A DNA stretch of 64,000 bases from Saccharina japonica (Eukaryota; Sar; Phaeophyceae; Laminariales; Laminariaceae). Location of the stretch: the NCBI GenBank assembly GCA_008828725.1, contig MEHQ01004014.1, positions 85,688 through 149,687 on the forward strand. Reading direction: 5' to 3'. The translations under genes and the position numbers were made by a program. Shown here piece by piece: positions 10,322 to 21,600 of the stretch. Below the pieces are notes generated by a model. It saw only the letters and a list, made by a program, of their open reading frames with translations, had not been told where the DNA came from and did no database searches. Numbering within the stretch: the first letter of the stretch is position 1; every line of letters starts with the position of its first letter.

Positions 10322-10417
10322 TAGTTCAGAAATCGTTTCAGCCAGAAAACGATTCCTCTATCGTAGCACGCGTCGATACGAGTAGAGGTATCACATTTTT
10401 CGGAAAAAAAGGGATTT

Positions 10418-10665
10418 GACGCATGCTACGATGGAGGTGCACCATGTTTGTTCTGAGATCCTCACTTGAGGAGCGTCATACCTCACCGAAAAAAACTCTT
10501 TTGGAGGAAAATAAAAGTGCTGCCGGGTGCGAAATCTCATGACCGAAGTATACTCTGAGACATTTTTCGTCACAAAAAAGAAAGTCCGACGAATTTGGGT
10601 TAAGGAGCCCGATCGTTCAGAAAACGATTCAGCCAAAAAGTGCTACCTCTACCGTAGCACGCGTC
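10418..10665. mobile_element. MITE family A copy with ATTT duplication
   Basis: The ends GACGCATGCTACGATGGAGG and CCTCTACCGTAGCACGCGTC are flanked by ATTT at 10,414-10,417 and 10,666-10,669. This is one of the best-preserved copies in the window. Confidence 0.8.
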
Positions 10666-10675
10666 ATTTCTGAAT

Positions 10676-10989
10676 GACGGGGGGGGGGGGCTCCTTAACC
10701 CCTGAAGAACTGGTCCCACGAATTTGGGAAAAAAAAACTACTTGGAATTAGTGTGGGATATGTTTTTCGGTTCTGAATGGGTTATGAACCCGAAGTGGCC
10801 GTCGGAATTCCGTTCTTTGTCATGCATTTTTTTTTCGTTTTATTATGGGTTTGGCCAAGGGATTGGTCATCAGGTACGAGTTGCACTTTTGTTTTCCCTC
10901 CAAAAAACAGTTTCGGGTGAGGTAACAGAGCTTCTCAGGTGACCACCTTTTGAAAGTTCACGGTGCACGCCTCTACCGTTGCATGCGTT
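10676..10989. mobile_element. Diverged MITE family A relative
   Basis: The stretch GCTCCTTAACCC...CACGGTGCACGCCTCTACCG ends in TTGCATGCGTTC. It shares an internal block with the element at 5,352-5,687. Confidence 0.5.
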
Positions 10990-11393
10990 CTCTTCGGAAA
11001 AAAAGGCCGAAGAGTTGAACGCGATGAGGAGGACGAAGATGTTTTGGCCGTGTGACATGCCCCCGCACACCATGGTTTCCGTGACCTTGGCTTTTGAGCA
11101 TCCGTAAACTTTGAGCCGGAGCGGTACGTACGGTGGACTGGTCGTACAAATGCCAGGCCGTACCGTCAGAGACGTACTAAAGCAGACTGGCCAGTATAGC
11201 ACACACACGCGGGTTGATCTCGACAGCAAGGTTGACATTCTTGCACACTAACAGTTGCCCCTTAAGGTAGGCAAGCAACACTTGGCGGTTTGCTTGTACA
11301 TCCTGGCAGGCTGCGTCAGAAACTAAAACTTGGCATTGTCCACGTCTCTCTCAACACGCTTGCTACCATAGGCGTAACTGCTGTGTGAGCAAC
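10990..11393. other. Unassigned spacer
   Basis: A 122-codon minus-strand open frame (10,870-11,238) overlaps the MITE and has no domain-like content. Nothing else is recognised. Confidence 0.4.
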
Positions 11394-11629
11394 CCCACGG
11401 TAGGGGTACCACTTTTAGGCTCAATATTTTCTGACCGGTTGTGCTCCTCACGTGAGTAACCACGGGATACTATTAATATTTTACTGGTATGTTTGTTTTT
11501 GAACTACCGCATTGGAAGGTTTGGTCGGATTGCGCGAACGAATGTTTCCGAAGTCATGTTTCGGGCGCTCATGATATTGAGCTCCTCATGTGAGGAGCTC
11601 AGAAAACTATGCTGCACCCCTACCGTGCG
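11394..11629. mobile_element. Second MITE family (CCACGGTAGGGG ends)
   Basis: The ends CCCCACGGTAGGGGTACC and CTGCACCCCTACCGTGCG are inverted repeats. The interior has two GAGCTCCTCA(C/T)GTGAGGAGCTC-like blocks and the stretch TTGGAAGGTTTGGTCGG. A relative lies at 24,818-25,012 and a diverged one at about 36,690-36,890. Confidence 0.65.
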
Positions 11630-11719
11630 ATGACTCGTGTATCATACCTTGAACCAAGTTTTACCCAACAAAGTATTCATGACCGATACGTACTGGCGTT
11701 TTTCAACTGGCGTTTTTCA

Positions 11720-12265
11720 ACTCAGGACGTGTGTTACGATGATTATGGTGGTAGCACTGTTACTGTTTGCCTGAATGTGTTTCTGAATGACCTATTAAAG
11801 GCTATTAAAGGCTAATAAACGCTCCTTAACCCAACATCGTCGGAATTTTCACCGTAGTATTGTGATGTATTGGTAAGGGCCCGTTTTAACGAAGAAGAAA
11901 AAAAATCAATTTTGGAAAAAAATGAAAAAGAAAATGTAAAATCCGCTTTTCATTGGTCAGGACCCGCACCACCACCCAAGATTATACCCCAAGATCCTAA
12001 TATGTGGTGCTTGGTGCGTGTGTTGACCAATGAAAAGCGAATTTGAATTTTTATTTTTTTCCAAATTGAACTTATTTTATACTCGTTAATACGGGTCCTA
12101 ATATGATTCGCTGTGTATGTAAGGCCATGGGATTATTGGTCATCAGGTACGTCGTAGCACTTTTTTTCCCCTCCAGAGAACCAGTTTTTGGGTGAGTCAG
12201 GTATACTTAGCCTCGAGGGAAATAACTCGAAAAGACAAAATAGTGCACCTCTGCCATAGCAAGCG
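11720..12265. mobile_element. Eroded MITE family A relative carrying a nested TIR element
   Basis: GACGTGTGTTACGATGATTA at the left and GTGCACCTCTGCCATAGCAA at the right resemble family A ends. The middle is interrupted by the TIR element at 11,876-12,099. Confidence 0.4.
11876..12099. mobile_element. Short TIR element (GGGCCCGTTTTAACGAAGA ends)
   Basis: The left end TAAGGGCCCGTTTTAACGAA and the right end TTAATACGGGTCCTAA are imperfect inverted repeats. Sub-terminal blocks (TTGACCAATGAAAAGCGAAT, TTTTTCCAAATTGAA) are shared with the 848-bp element at 31,499-32,346, making this the small form of the same family. Confidence 0.65.
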
Positions 12266-12602
12266 CCCCAGGAAAGACCCGAAAAAGCGGTGCTTATTAA
12301 CGCTTTTTCGACGTAGCAACGTGACAACCTAAAGGAGGTACCGAGCAGCCCCATAAGATTTTGGTCGTCCGTCAGAAGGTATACCCTGGGCCAATCAAAG
12401 TTTAAACTGAACGCTGGCTGAAAGAGGAGGCGAACAGGCTTTCGTAATTGTGCTGTACAGCTTGCCGAATCCTGAGGTAAAACCTGTCCAAAAACCGTCG
12501 GCACCTTCGGTGTTATATATATGTATTGTTGGTTGTTCAATCGCGATAGGTACGGTTACATCCGTTATTACTTTTCGTTAGCCACTCCCTTAAATATTTT
12601 AT
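12266..12602. other. Unassigned spacer
   Basis: A 135-codon minus-strand frame (12,133-12,540) has no recognisable domain and overlaps repeat ends, so I do not call it a gene. Confidence 0.35.
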
Positions 12603-13110
12603 ATATTTATAGGTGGGTTGGCGTCGGTTGGCAACGACGCTGTAAAACACGCCTCTCACTGCGTGGCTCGACAACCAGGGTACCGTTTTTTTGTTCTTTT
12701 TTTTGGTGGTTACCCATACTGGCGGTCGAGTAGATCATTTGTGCGGGGTGGAGAACCTTTGTTCCGCACAAGGGGAATGGTCGTATCACGTAGTGTTAAT
12801 ATGGTAAGGCGTCCGGGAGGCAGTTACATAGTAAAACCCATTGCTGTCTCCGGAAGTGGCCACACCAGAAATTAAATTAACTCATTGAAGCTGTCGTCCA
12901 TATGCAAGTCCGCCTCAGAGGCGGTTCTTAGCAGGATGCAGCTCACCCTCCATGCGACTCGCCCAATACCTCACGGCGCTTCGCGCTTGGTGCAAGCAAT
13001 GTCTGCCTGGTTGGTGAAAACCTAACGTGCTCCGTCCCGGCATTGTAGGGATGCGAGGGTCTATGGTCATACGACTGCGGCCGTTCAAGATATGAGTACA
13101 CCCCCCCCCC
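12603..13110 (+). mobile_element. Poly-C-tailed SINE-like retroposon, near full length
   Basis: The element is about 508 bp. It begins TATAGGTGGGTTGGCGTCGG, contains GGCGGTCGAGTAGATCATTT and GTCCATATGCAAGTCCGCCT, and ends GTGCTCCGTCCCGGCATTGT, GGGATGCGAGGGTCTATGGT, ATGAGTACA and a C run. Copies lie at 22,531-23,047 and 34,271-34,803, and many truncated tails occur elsewhere. It has no long open frame. The last 90 bp match the pattern of the LINE tail at 48,030-48,108. Confidence 0.75.
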
Positions 13111-13179
13111 TGGTAGACTGCGTAGGCTAGTGGGACTGCGTATCAGGTTAAGGGTACACTTTTCCACGCCTCTGACAGA

Positions 13180-13480
13180 CCATGATCTAGATCATCTACA
13201 GATAGATCATGATCTAGATAATCTAGTTCCTCCCCTACCGATATGGGGGGTTGTGTAGGATCTGCATTGTACAGATCCGACCCAGGGAAAGTGTGCTAGA
13301 AGATGCAGAATATACACGGGTCCCACCATGGTGCCACCTGGCAAAATAAGCTAGATCATGCAACATCGGGAATAGATCTGCCTTGAAAAATCTAGGCCAT
13401 CAAGTAAGTGGGAATGATCTGTATGATCTGTTGACCATCTGTCCGACGTGCGCAGATATTTTGGTAACGCCATTTTTTTG
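13180..13480. repeat. GATC-rich composite repeat, short copy
   Basis: A short array of GATCTAGATCATCTACAGAT units joins a conserved head (CCTACCGATATG..., TCCGACCCAGG, GGTCCCACCATGGTGCCACC, AAGTGGGAATGATCTGTATG). The same head and array order recurs at 20,300, 25,703, 28,690, 29,525, 32,378, 36,160 and 38,350. Confidence 0.7.
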
Positions 13481-13754
13481 GAGAATGTACACTACTGTAT
13501 TGATAGAGAGATAATTCATATACTATAATCAAGTGGGGAGCCTCAGAAAACGTTAGACGCAGCTCCCTATGGTAGCATGCATCTCACCATCAGGAACATG
13601 GTGTCCGTGTTGGCTTCCGAAACTTTCCAATTCGAACGAGGCGCACGCTGCAACGTCATCTGACATGGTCATATTCGCAAGGGTGTTCCTCGAATTCGAA
13701 ACGATGCCTGCGTCCTCTGCATACAGCAGCGTTCTTCAGATCGGTTTCGGCGTA

Positions 13755-13879
13755 TACAGTGGTTGAGGTGGTTGGTGGTGATGATGATGGTGGTGGTGGT
13801 GATGACAATCTTGATGATGATGATGATGGTGGTGGTGGTGATGATGACGATCTTGACGATAATTTCGGTGATAACTACG

Positions 13880-13911
<32 letters not shown>

Positions 13912-13926
13912 CATGATCATGACGAC

Positions 13927-13963
<37 letters not shown>

Positions 13964-13998
13964 GTGGTGATGATGATGACGACGATGACGATAATTTT
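13755..13998. repeat. GAT/GGT trinucleotide microsatellite
   Basis: A long imperfect run of GAT, GGT and GAC triplets keeps several frames open as poly-Asp, poly-Met and poly-His. These are not genes. Confidence 0.9.
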
Positions 13999-14656
13999 TT
14001 TGTGGTCTTCTTATTTCGGAGTGCTTTTGAGTGATCAACGTTGAAGCTCATGCTACATATTGTCGGATGGCAAGGATAATGCCAATAACCATGACGATAT
14101 GATCATCACGATGAGATGTTACACTTTGAAGCATGTCACGCACCATTCATAATGTGGACTGCTGTAGATCCTGTTCTCCCGTGGGTACGAAGCAGACCCC
14201 GTGGTCATGTACTACAGAACCTTACGCATTGACTATCATCCTGTGTGAGCAGCATTCAGCTGCTCCCCAAGTACGCCACTCCACCATTACAACACGCCAA
14301 AGCTTACACTGAGTTCATCCACATAGACTACCACCTGGGTGTGAATCAATCGTGGCCTGGCCGTCGAACATCTGGCCTCTCGGACGTCATAGCTGGTTCT
14401 TCCAGCTCACGAGAAAGCTGGGGCAAAACAAGAGTGGTCTTTCGTGCGCACAAGCCACCGTGTATTTCCATACATGGAGGCTTGTACCCCCTGGGACCGC
14501 TCGTCGTTATCCCCGTTTTCATGCCCATCAAACCTCAACCGGAAACCCGCTTGGATATGCCCAGAGAACCGCCGCTACATCCTCCCCAGCTGGGGGGTCA
14601 GGGACAGGACATCCACGCGATCCTCTAGGCGGTGGACCTACTAAGGTTGTCTACAT
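13999..14656. other. Unassigned sequence with a dispersed block
   Basis: The block TTCATGCCCATCAAACCTCA followed by ACCGGAAACCCGCTTGGAT (14,518-14,560) recurs at 15,678 and 17,218. No supported gene is seen. Confidence 0.45.
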
Positions 14657-15200
14657 TAACCAAGACTGCGGAAGGAAAACCCGGCCAAATTTCTCCGTTA
14701 AGGAAAAGCCTTCCCCAGTACGCACAGGATTTTACATGCGTCGCAACACTGACGTAACACGGGGACCACTGTTTTCTAGGACTCCCGCCACGCCCTATGC
14801 CAACCAAGACTGAGAAGGGAAAACCCGGCCAAGTGTTGCCGTCAAGGAAAAACCCTTCGCAGCACGCACCAGATTTCACATGCGTCGCAAAACAAACGCA
14901 ACAAGAGACCGCGCTTTTTGTTTGGAGTCCTTGCGCGCGTTATACCAACCAAGACTGAGAGGGAAATACCCGGCCCCATTTTTCCGTCAAGGATAAAAAT
15001 CTCTCTCAGTACGCACAAAATTTCACATGCGTCGCAAACACCAACGTAAGGAGAGGAATGTTCTTCCCTATGGAGAACTTTCCTACTGTAGACCCTCTTG
15101 ACGCGCTATGCCAACCAAGACGGAGAGAGAAAAACCCGGCCAGTCTAACCGTTTCGGAAAAAACCCTCTCAACACGCCGAGTGCGCCGCGACAACCCCTC
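14657..15200. repeat. Tandem repeat of about 145-165 bp
   Basis: Units start with CCAACCAAGAC(T/G)GAGA and AAACCCGGCCA at about 14,657, 14,803, 14,947 and 15,112. Each contains TTTCACATGCGTCGCAAA. The fourth unit is partial. Confidence 0.75.
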
Positions 15201-15565
15201 CACCCCACACCCGTCCCGCCTTCATCTTGTCCTTCAATATTTTCCATCCCCAATCAGCGCTCTCTTGGCTTCCCTCATGTGTTGATCGTGATTCTCCGCG
15301 AAAATATCCAGGCTTTCCATGCCTAAACCGTCAAGAGCGCTGCGGCCGAAAAGGGGCTGGGCATGGGACGGGGTCATGGCAGATGGCGGTGGGAGTTAAA
15401 CCCTCTGCCTGATGATCAAGAGATATACATCCACGACCCCATAGCAATAGTATCACTATTTCGAAATTACCCACGGTACATCGTCGTACCATTCTCCCCA
15501 GCTGGTTGACTACAGAGGGCCCAGCCACGCGATAACCAAGACGGTGTCCGATGCCAACAACGAAA
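15201..15565. other. Unassigned spacer
   Basis: No exon or repeat family is recognised. Confidence 0.4.
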
Positions 15566-16137
15566 CTAACCGCAAGGCAGACGTCATCTACAGATATACA
15601 TCCACGACCTCATAGCAATAGTATCACTTTGTATATAGAAACTGCCCCCGGTACATCGCCGTATCATTCTCCCCGTTTTCATGCCCATCAAACCTCAACC
15701 GGAAACCCGCTGATGCGCTTCGATATGCCCAGAGAACCGCCGCAACAGAGCATGCTCATCAAGATGACGATGATGATGATCAAGATAACGTGATGATGGT
15801 GGTGATGACGATGCTGATGATAACGATGATAACGACGATACCGAGTTCCCTGAAAACTACACGCAGCACCGTTGTAGCCCGATTTCACAAATCTGGCCAG
15901 TAGTGGGCCGCCCCGTTGGAACGGAAGAGTGTGTTGTTTGATGAGAACAGAGCATCCCTTACGTACTGTAGCTTCGTAAGTACGAGAGACGTGCATACCT
16001 GATATTCGCTTGTAAAAAGCTCCAGATCTTGTGATACACATCTACAAAAAAACCTTAGTCTTGTACTCCATCAGTTGACGACAATATATCATAGTCGCGG
16101 TTGTTCCATGAACTGTTGCGCCAACGTTTTCGGGGAC
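15566..16137. repeat. Direct repeat, left copy
   Basis: The segment from CGCAAGGCAGACGTCATCTA to CGTTTTCGGGGACAAACTAC is repeated at about 17,108-17,649 with scattered substitutions and small indels. Both copies include a GATGATGATG microsatellite. Confidence 0.8.
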
Positions 16138-16140
16138 AAA

Positions 16141-16932
16141 CTACAGTAGTAACCATCTGAGAACGGTACTTTTTTTTTGTGGGTTCTGCCGATGGCTGTA
16201 CTGAAAGAACCAAGGCGACAATTCACACGCCGGTTGTGTCCAACAATGCCCTGAGTGAAAATGAAAATTCGCGTTCGCGTCGATTTTTATATTTTTCAGT
16301 TTTGCTTTAGTTATAGCCTTGAAATGGTTATTTTTGGTAAGGATTTGCAAATGGTCAATTTTCAATATATTTATTTCGGCTGGCTCAGGAAACCATATTA
16401 TAGACCCGATATTGAAAATGTGTTCCCGGAGGATTGTGGTGACATGCTATACGATCATCATACAAGTTGTATTGTAGTAAAATATCCATTTTTGATGGCG
16501 CTGAANATTTTTCCGTTTTCGGTTTTTTTCCTTACTGAACAGTAAGGATTAACCCCAAAACGGAAAAATTTTCAGCGCCATCAAAAATGGATATTTTACT
16601 ACAATACAACTTGTATGATGATCGTATAGCAAATCACCACAATCCTCCGGGAACACATTTTCAATATCGGGTCTATAATATGGTTTCCTGAGCCAGCCGA
16701 AATTAAATATATTGAAAATTGACCATTTGCAATCCTTTACCAAAAATACCTTTCAAGGCTATAACTAAAGCAAAACTGAAAAATATAAAAATCGACGCGA
16801 ACGCGAATTTTCATTTTCACTCAGGGCATTGTTGGACACAACCGGCGTGTGAATTGTCGCCTTGGTTCTTTCAGTACAGCCATCGGCAGAACCCACAAAA
16901 AAAAGTACCGTTCTCAGATGGTTACTTACGTA
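16141..16932. repeat. Apparent inverted repeat with arms of about 385 bp, interrupted by 'n' bases
   Basis: The sequence 16,146-16,535 reappears in inverse orientation at 16,555-16,930. Single n bases sit at 16,506 and 16,933, so 16,507-16,932 is a separate 426-bp contig. Reversing that contig would let it overlap the tail of the contig before it. I therefore think it was placed in the wrong orientation and is not a fold-back element. Confidence 0.7.
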
Positions 16933-17107
16933 NTTGGTGTCGGTTCGGGCTATTAACCTTTTGTAGGTTACACCGCATTTTTGTCTTTTGGACCTGGGTG
17001 TGAAAGCTCCTGGACTCCTGAGGGCACTCCTCGTTGCCCCTACCCTGTGGGACGACTAATAATACAATGACTTGAAGCCAACACGCCACACGAGTACGAA
17101 CAAAACT

Positions 17108-17649
17108 AACCTCAAGGCAGACGTCATCTACAGATATATATCCACGACCTCATAGCAATAGTATCACTTTGTATATAGAAACTGCCCCCGGTACATCGTC
17201 GTATCATTCTCCCCGTTTTCATGCCCATCAAACCTCAACCGGAAACCCGCTCACGCGCTTGGATATGCCCAGAGAACCGCCGCAACAGAGCATGCTCATC
17301 AAGATGACGATGATGATGATGAAGATAACGTGATGGTGGTGATGACGATGCTGATGATAACGATGATAACGACGATACCGAGTTTCCTGAAAACTACACG
17401 CAGTAGCCCGATTTCACAAATCTGGCCCAGCGCCCCGTTGGAACGGAAGAGTGTGTTGTTTGATGAGAACAGAGCATCCCTTGCGTACTGTAGCATCGTA
17501 AGTACGAGAGACGTGCATACCTGATAATTAGCTTGTAAAAAGCTCCAGATCTTGTGATACACATCTACTAAAAAACATTAGTCTTGTACTCCATCAGATA
17601 GTCGCGGTTGTTCCACGAACTGTTGCGCCAACGTTTTCGGGAACAAACT
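17108..17649. repeat. Direct repeat, right copy
   Basis: This is the second copy of the segment at 15,566-16,137. It diverges after CGGGAACAAACTAC. It could be a real dispersed or segmental repeat, or a second haplotype placed next to the first, given the contig breaks between the copies. Confidence 0.75.
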
Positions 17650-17793
17650 ACTTCGAATTTAGGGGGGGGGGCGTTAAGTATGTACTGCTGTACATAGTTG
17701 TGCACCAAACACGCTCACGAGTCGCGAGGACGATAACAACATGCGTGGATGGTTGAGCATTTCTCCATACCTAGGTTTGCAGCAGCAACAACA

Positions 17794-18699
17794 GAGTCCC
17801 TACGGATAGCAGGGTTAACCCCGTGTAAAATAGGAAGCTACGTCTTGGCTACGTGGGTTAATTCCCAACAGGTAACCAAGGTGAGGTATGACAGAGAGAT
17901 CGGCGTGCTACCCCCCACGCTCACGAGTAGCATACAGCAGTACAGTAGTTCTAGATCGACATCCGAGCGTTGGAGTACGAGGCGGTAATATGCGAGCCCC
18001 TGGTGTTCCCTTTGTTGTGTCGTAGCATCCGCACGTGCAACTCACAGCAGTGCCGGGTAGAACGTATGAATACCAGGCATGGCGGTACAACGGCCCGTCC
18101 AAACGGAATGAACGTAGATTTATGCAGATTCAAAAAGAGAAAAAAAAAAAATGAAACATGAAAAAACGCAATATATCATGTTTATCCCCTGTCCCCTTCA
18201 TGCGCAGAAGGCCGACTACTTAGATTGGAACTCCATATTTAGTTCAAGTTTTGTTGATGAAAGGCCTCGGCTTGCATTGCCGTGCTAGAGACTGAACAGG
18301 GTGGCTGGCGATCTAGCCTGGAGCTGGTATTGCCGACAGATACCTTCGTCTAGAGGCCAAGGACCGAACCTCTGCTCGCACGGAAGGATAGAATGGCGTC
18401 CCTCAGCGAGACGCCACACACTCAAAGCAGCGGTATAATCGTCCCAGCAGCAGCACCAACACCCATGCCGACAGCAGCAGCGAAGGCGTCGGTGTCGATG
18501 AGCAGGAGGCGAGGGGCATCGCTCGTCGCCTTGGTTCTGGCTGTGACGGCCGGCTCCGGGACTGCCCTGTTGGCTCCTGTCGGACAGGTGAGCAACAGCA
18601 CGGTAGTGGTGGCCCAAACGAGGTTTTGAGGGAGTATGAGTCACCATGTTTCAGGTTGCAGCATCAGAGACCAGGCTTGGCTTCGTACTCTGATTGCTC
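17794..18699. repeat. Overlap segment, copy 1 (carries presumed SppA exon 1)
   Basis: GAGTCCCTACGGATAGCAGG at 17,794 is repeated at 18,701, and the two segments stay similar through CCAGGCTTGGCTTCGTACT at both ends. The single n at 18,700 falls exactly where the end of one copy meets the start of the other. This dovetail pattern is expected from two overlapping contigs that were not merged. Confidence 0.75.
18393..18587 (+). CDS. sppA: SppA exon 1 (presumed): signal-sequence exon
   Basis: From ATG, 65 codons run to CAG|GTGAGC, a strong donor, ending in phase 0. The product starts MASLSETPHTQSS, has an Arg cluster (MSRRRG) and then a hydrophobic segment ASLVALVLAVTAG with small residues after it. 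That order suits a signal peptide, as used for stramenopile plastid or secretory targeting. It is assigned to SppA only because it is the nearest upstream signal-type exon and its phase fits exon 2. A start at Met 23,165 remains possible. Confidence 0.45.
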
Positions 18700-21600
18700 N
18701 GAGTCCCTACGGATAGCAGGGTTAACCCCGTGTAAAATAGGAAGCTACGTCTTGGCTACGTGGGTTAATTCCCAACAGGTAACCAAGGTGAGGTATAACA
18801 GAGAGATCGGCGTGCTACCCCCTACGCTCACGAGTACCATACAGCAGTACAGTTGTTCTAGATCGACATCCGAGCATTGGAGTACGAGGCGGTAATATGC
18901 GAGCCCCTGATGTTCCCTTTGCTGTGTCGTAGCATCCGCACGTGCAACCCACGGTGCAGGGTAGAACGTATGAATACCAGGCATGGCGGTACAACGGCCC
19001 GTCCAAACGGAATGAATAGTTGGGCAGATTCAAAAAGAGAAAAAAAAAAAATGAAACATGCATGTTTTGAAAAAACGAAAAAACGCAATATATCATGTTT
19101 ATCCCCTGTCCCCTTCATGCGCAGAAGGCCGACTACTTAGATTGGAACTCCATATTTTGTTCAAGTTTTGTTGATGAAAGGCCTCGGCTTGCATTGCCGT
19201 GCTAGAGACGGAACAGGGAGGCTGGCGATCTAGCCTGGAGCTGGTGTTTCCGACAGATACCTTCGTCTAGAGGCCAAGGACCGAACCTCTGCTCGCACGG
19301 AAGGATAGAATGGCGTCCCTCAGCGAGACGCCACACACTCAAAGCAGCGGTATAATCGTCCCAGCAGCAGCACCAACACCCATGCCGACAGCAAGCAAGC
19401 GAAGGGCGTCTGGTGCCTCGATGAGGCAGAGGCGAGGGGCATCGCTCGCCGGCCTTGGTTCTGCTGTGGGCGGCGGCTCCGGGACTGCCCTGTGGGGGGG
19501 TGCGGGGGAGGGATGGCTCCTGTCGGACAGAGTGAGCAACGACGTAGTGATGGCCCAAACGAGGTTGAAGCGAGTATGATTCACCATGTTTTCAGGTTGG
19601 CAGCATCGAGACCAGGCTTGGCTTCGTACTACTGATTGCTTCCTGCGCTGGTACAATACATGTGAGTCTGGAGGTAACGATGGGCACACGTCACAGCAAT
19701 CGTGTGTCTCAGCTCTATCCTGGACAGGCATAGAGTGCAGCGAGTTATCGGAAAAGTGTTGAGCTTCCATTCGCAGGAGGCATCGGCGGGGGGGGGGGGG
19801 CGGGGGGGGGGCTTCCAATGCGATGCGCGCTCGGCCTGTTCGAGAATTGAAGTCCCCAACACAGACAGGCATCTGTCCTTTGCTGGTGCTATGATAATGT
19901 ATCAGAGGTACGGGTCTAAAAAACGAGCCTTGCCCGAGATTAATCCCTCTGCCGCTCTACGAAGTCGCATGTACGTGCTGCTGTACGAACGTGCCACAGA
20001 CCAGTATTATGTTTAGCATGTTTATGGTGCTACAGCAGTAGCAGTACAGCAGCAGTACAGCAGTACGAGTACTTTTGATAGTACGAGTAAATACTCGTGT
20101 ACTGCTCTAAAGCGCAATACCGCGTTACCAAGGGGTGGGTGCAATCATGATTCATGTGTCATGTTCCAGGCCGAAGATTACCGTGGAACACGCAACATCG
20201 TAACACACACGATTTTTATACTCGTATTAATAGTATGCCAGGTACTCGTACACAGCAGTATTTTGTCCAAAACAAGGGAGGCCCAGATACCAATATCGAT
20301 GGCAGATGAGTTCCCTCCTGCATGAGCTAGCTCTTTCAGGGCAAGTACATCCTTGATCTGTATGATCTGTATGATCTAGCTCGTGTTGCTGGGTGGGACC
20401 CATATAATAACCTGCATAATCTACTGCCGTAGGACATGTTACCTGAGTTAGACCTGTACTATACGGACCCTGCACAGCACCTAAGACCGGCAGGCTAGGA
20501 TCTAGATGATCTGTAGATGATCTATCTGTAGAAGATCTACAGGATGTGTAGATGATGTGTTCGATGTGTGGGGAAAAATTCTCGTCGAGAGCTCCCTTTC
20601 CGTAGACGTACGTATTGCTTCCTTGTTTATCTTCTTTTCCTTTTTTTTACATCCCGTTTTTTCTATAAAATCGAAAAAATACTTTTAACTCGTACATACT
20701 CGTACGAGTATTATTTCCGTCGCCCTTCCTTTCTCTCTCCTTCCGATGTACCAGGTAGTCGTAACTCAGATCCGAGGTCACAAAGCAGTCGCTTCTCCCT
20801 CCTCCCCACTACGGTTCGTGGATTTTCATCACAAGGAAGACGCCAGCCCTTTCTCCTCCTTGTCGAGAGCTCCTATTCCGTAGGCGTACGTATCGCTTCG
20901 TATTTGTATTCTCGCTGTGGAGAAAATCGGCTTGGAAATGAGTCCGATGGGATGTATTAGTATTATCTTATCGCACGTGTGTTATCGTATCACCCGTCTG
21001 TTTTACAGAGTACTTTTGTAACTGTACGTGTTACGGGGGACCATAGTGTGTGTGTGTGTGTGTATTCTTCACAGCAGTAAACCGTCCTTTCTACCCGTCG
21101 ACATCCAGCACACCCAGTGTCTGTGCCGATTCTTCATCCTAGAGAGATACCAGTTCTAGTTCTGTGGTCACAAAATGGTGAAAAGGACCAAATATTGTGA
21201 CTATAAATAGGTAAATATATAGGTTGTTGCGTGTAACGTAGTTCCTATTTACTATGGCCCCCCATAATATTAATACGTAGTAGGCCGGTCATTTTGGGCG
21301 CATTAAAGCCTCTTTTGGGACAACAAAAAACGTCGAGAAAAATGACGATTACGGCGGCATTGCTCACACGAAGGTGCCTAAGAAGGCATGCTGCTGGGGT
21401 AGGGGATAGGGGATGTGTCCGAATCCCCGTGCTAGGAGCCACTACCGGTACACCGGCCACACATGCCGATTTGACTTCTCTTAATCCCGAATGTTCTTAT
21501 CTTGGCCGCTCTTAAATCGGTGTACTACCCACCGTATACCTGGTATGTTTTTTGTGGTCTATGGCGGGCCCTGGTTACTATATTATCTCACCCCAGGCTG

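Noticed and set aside
13755-14044. Open frames of 91-100 codons on both strands.
   Set aside because: They are poly-Asp, poly-Met and poly-His readings of a GAT microsatellite.
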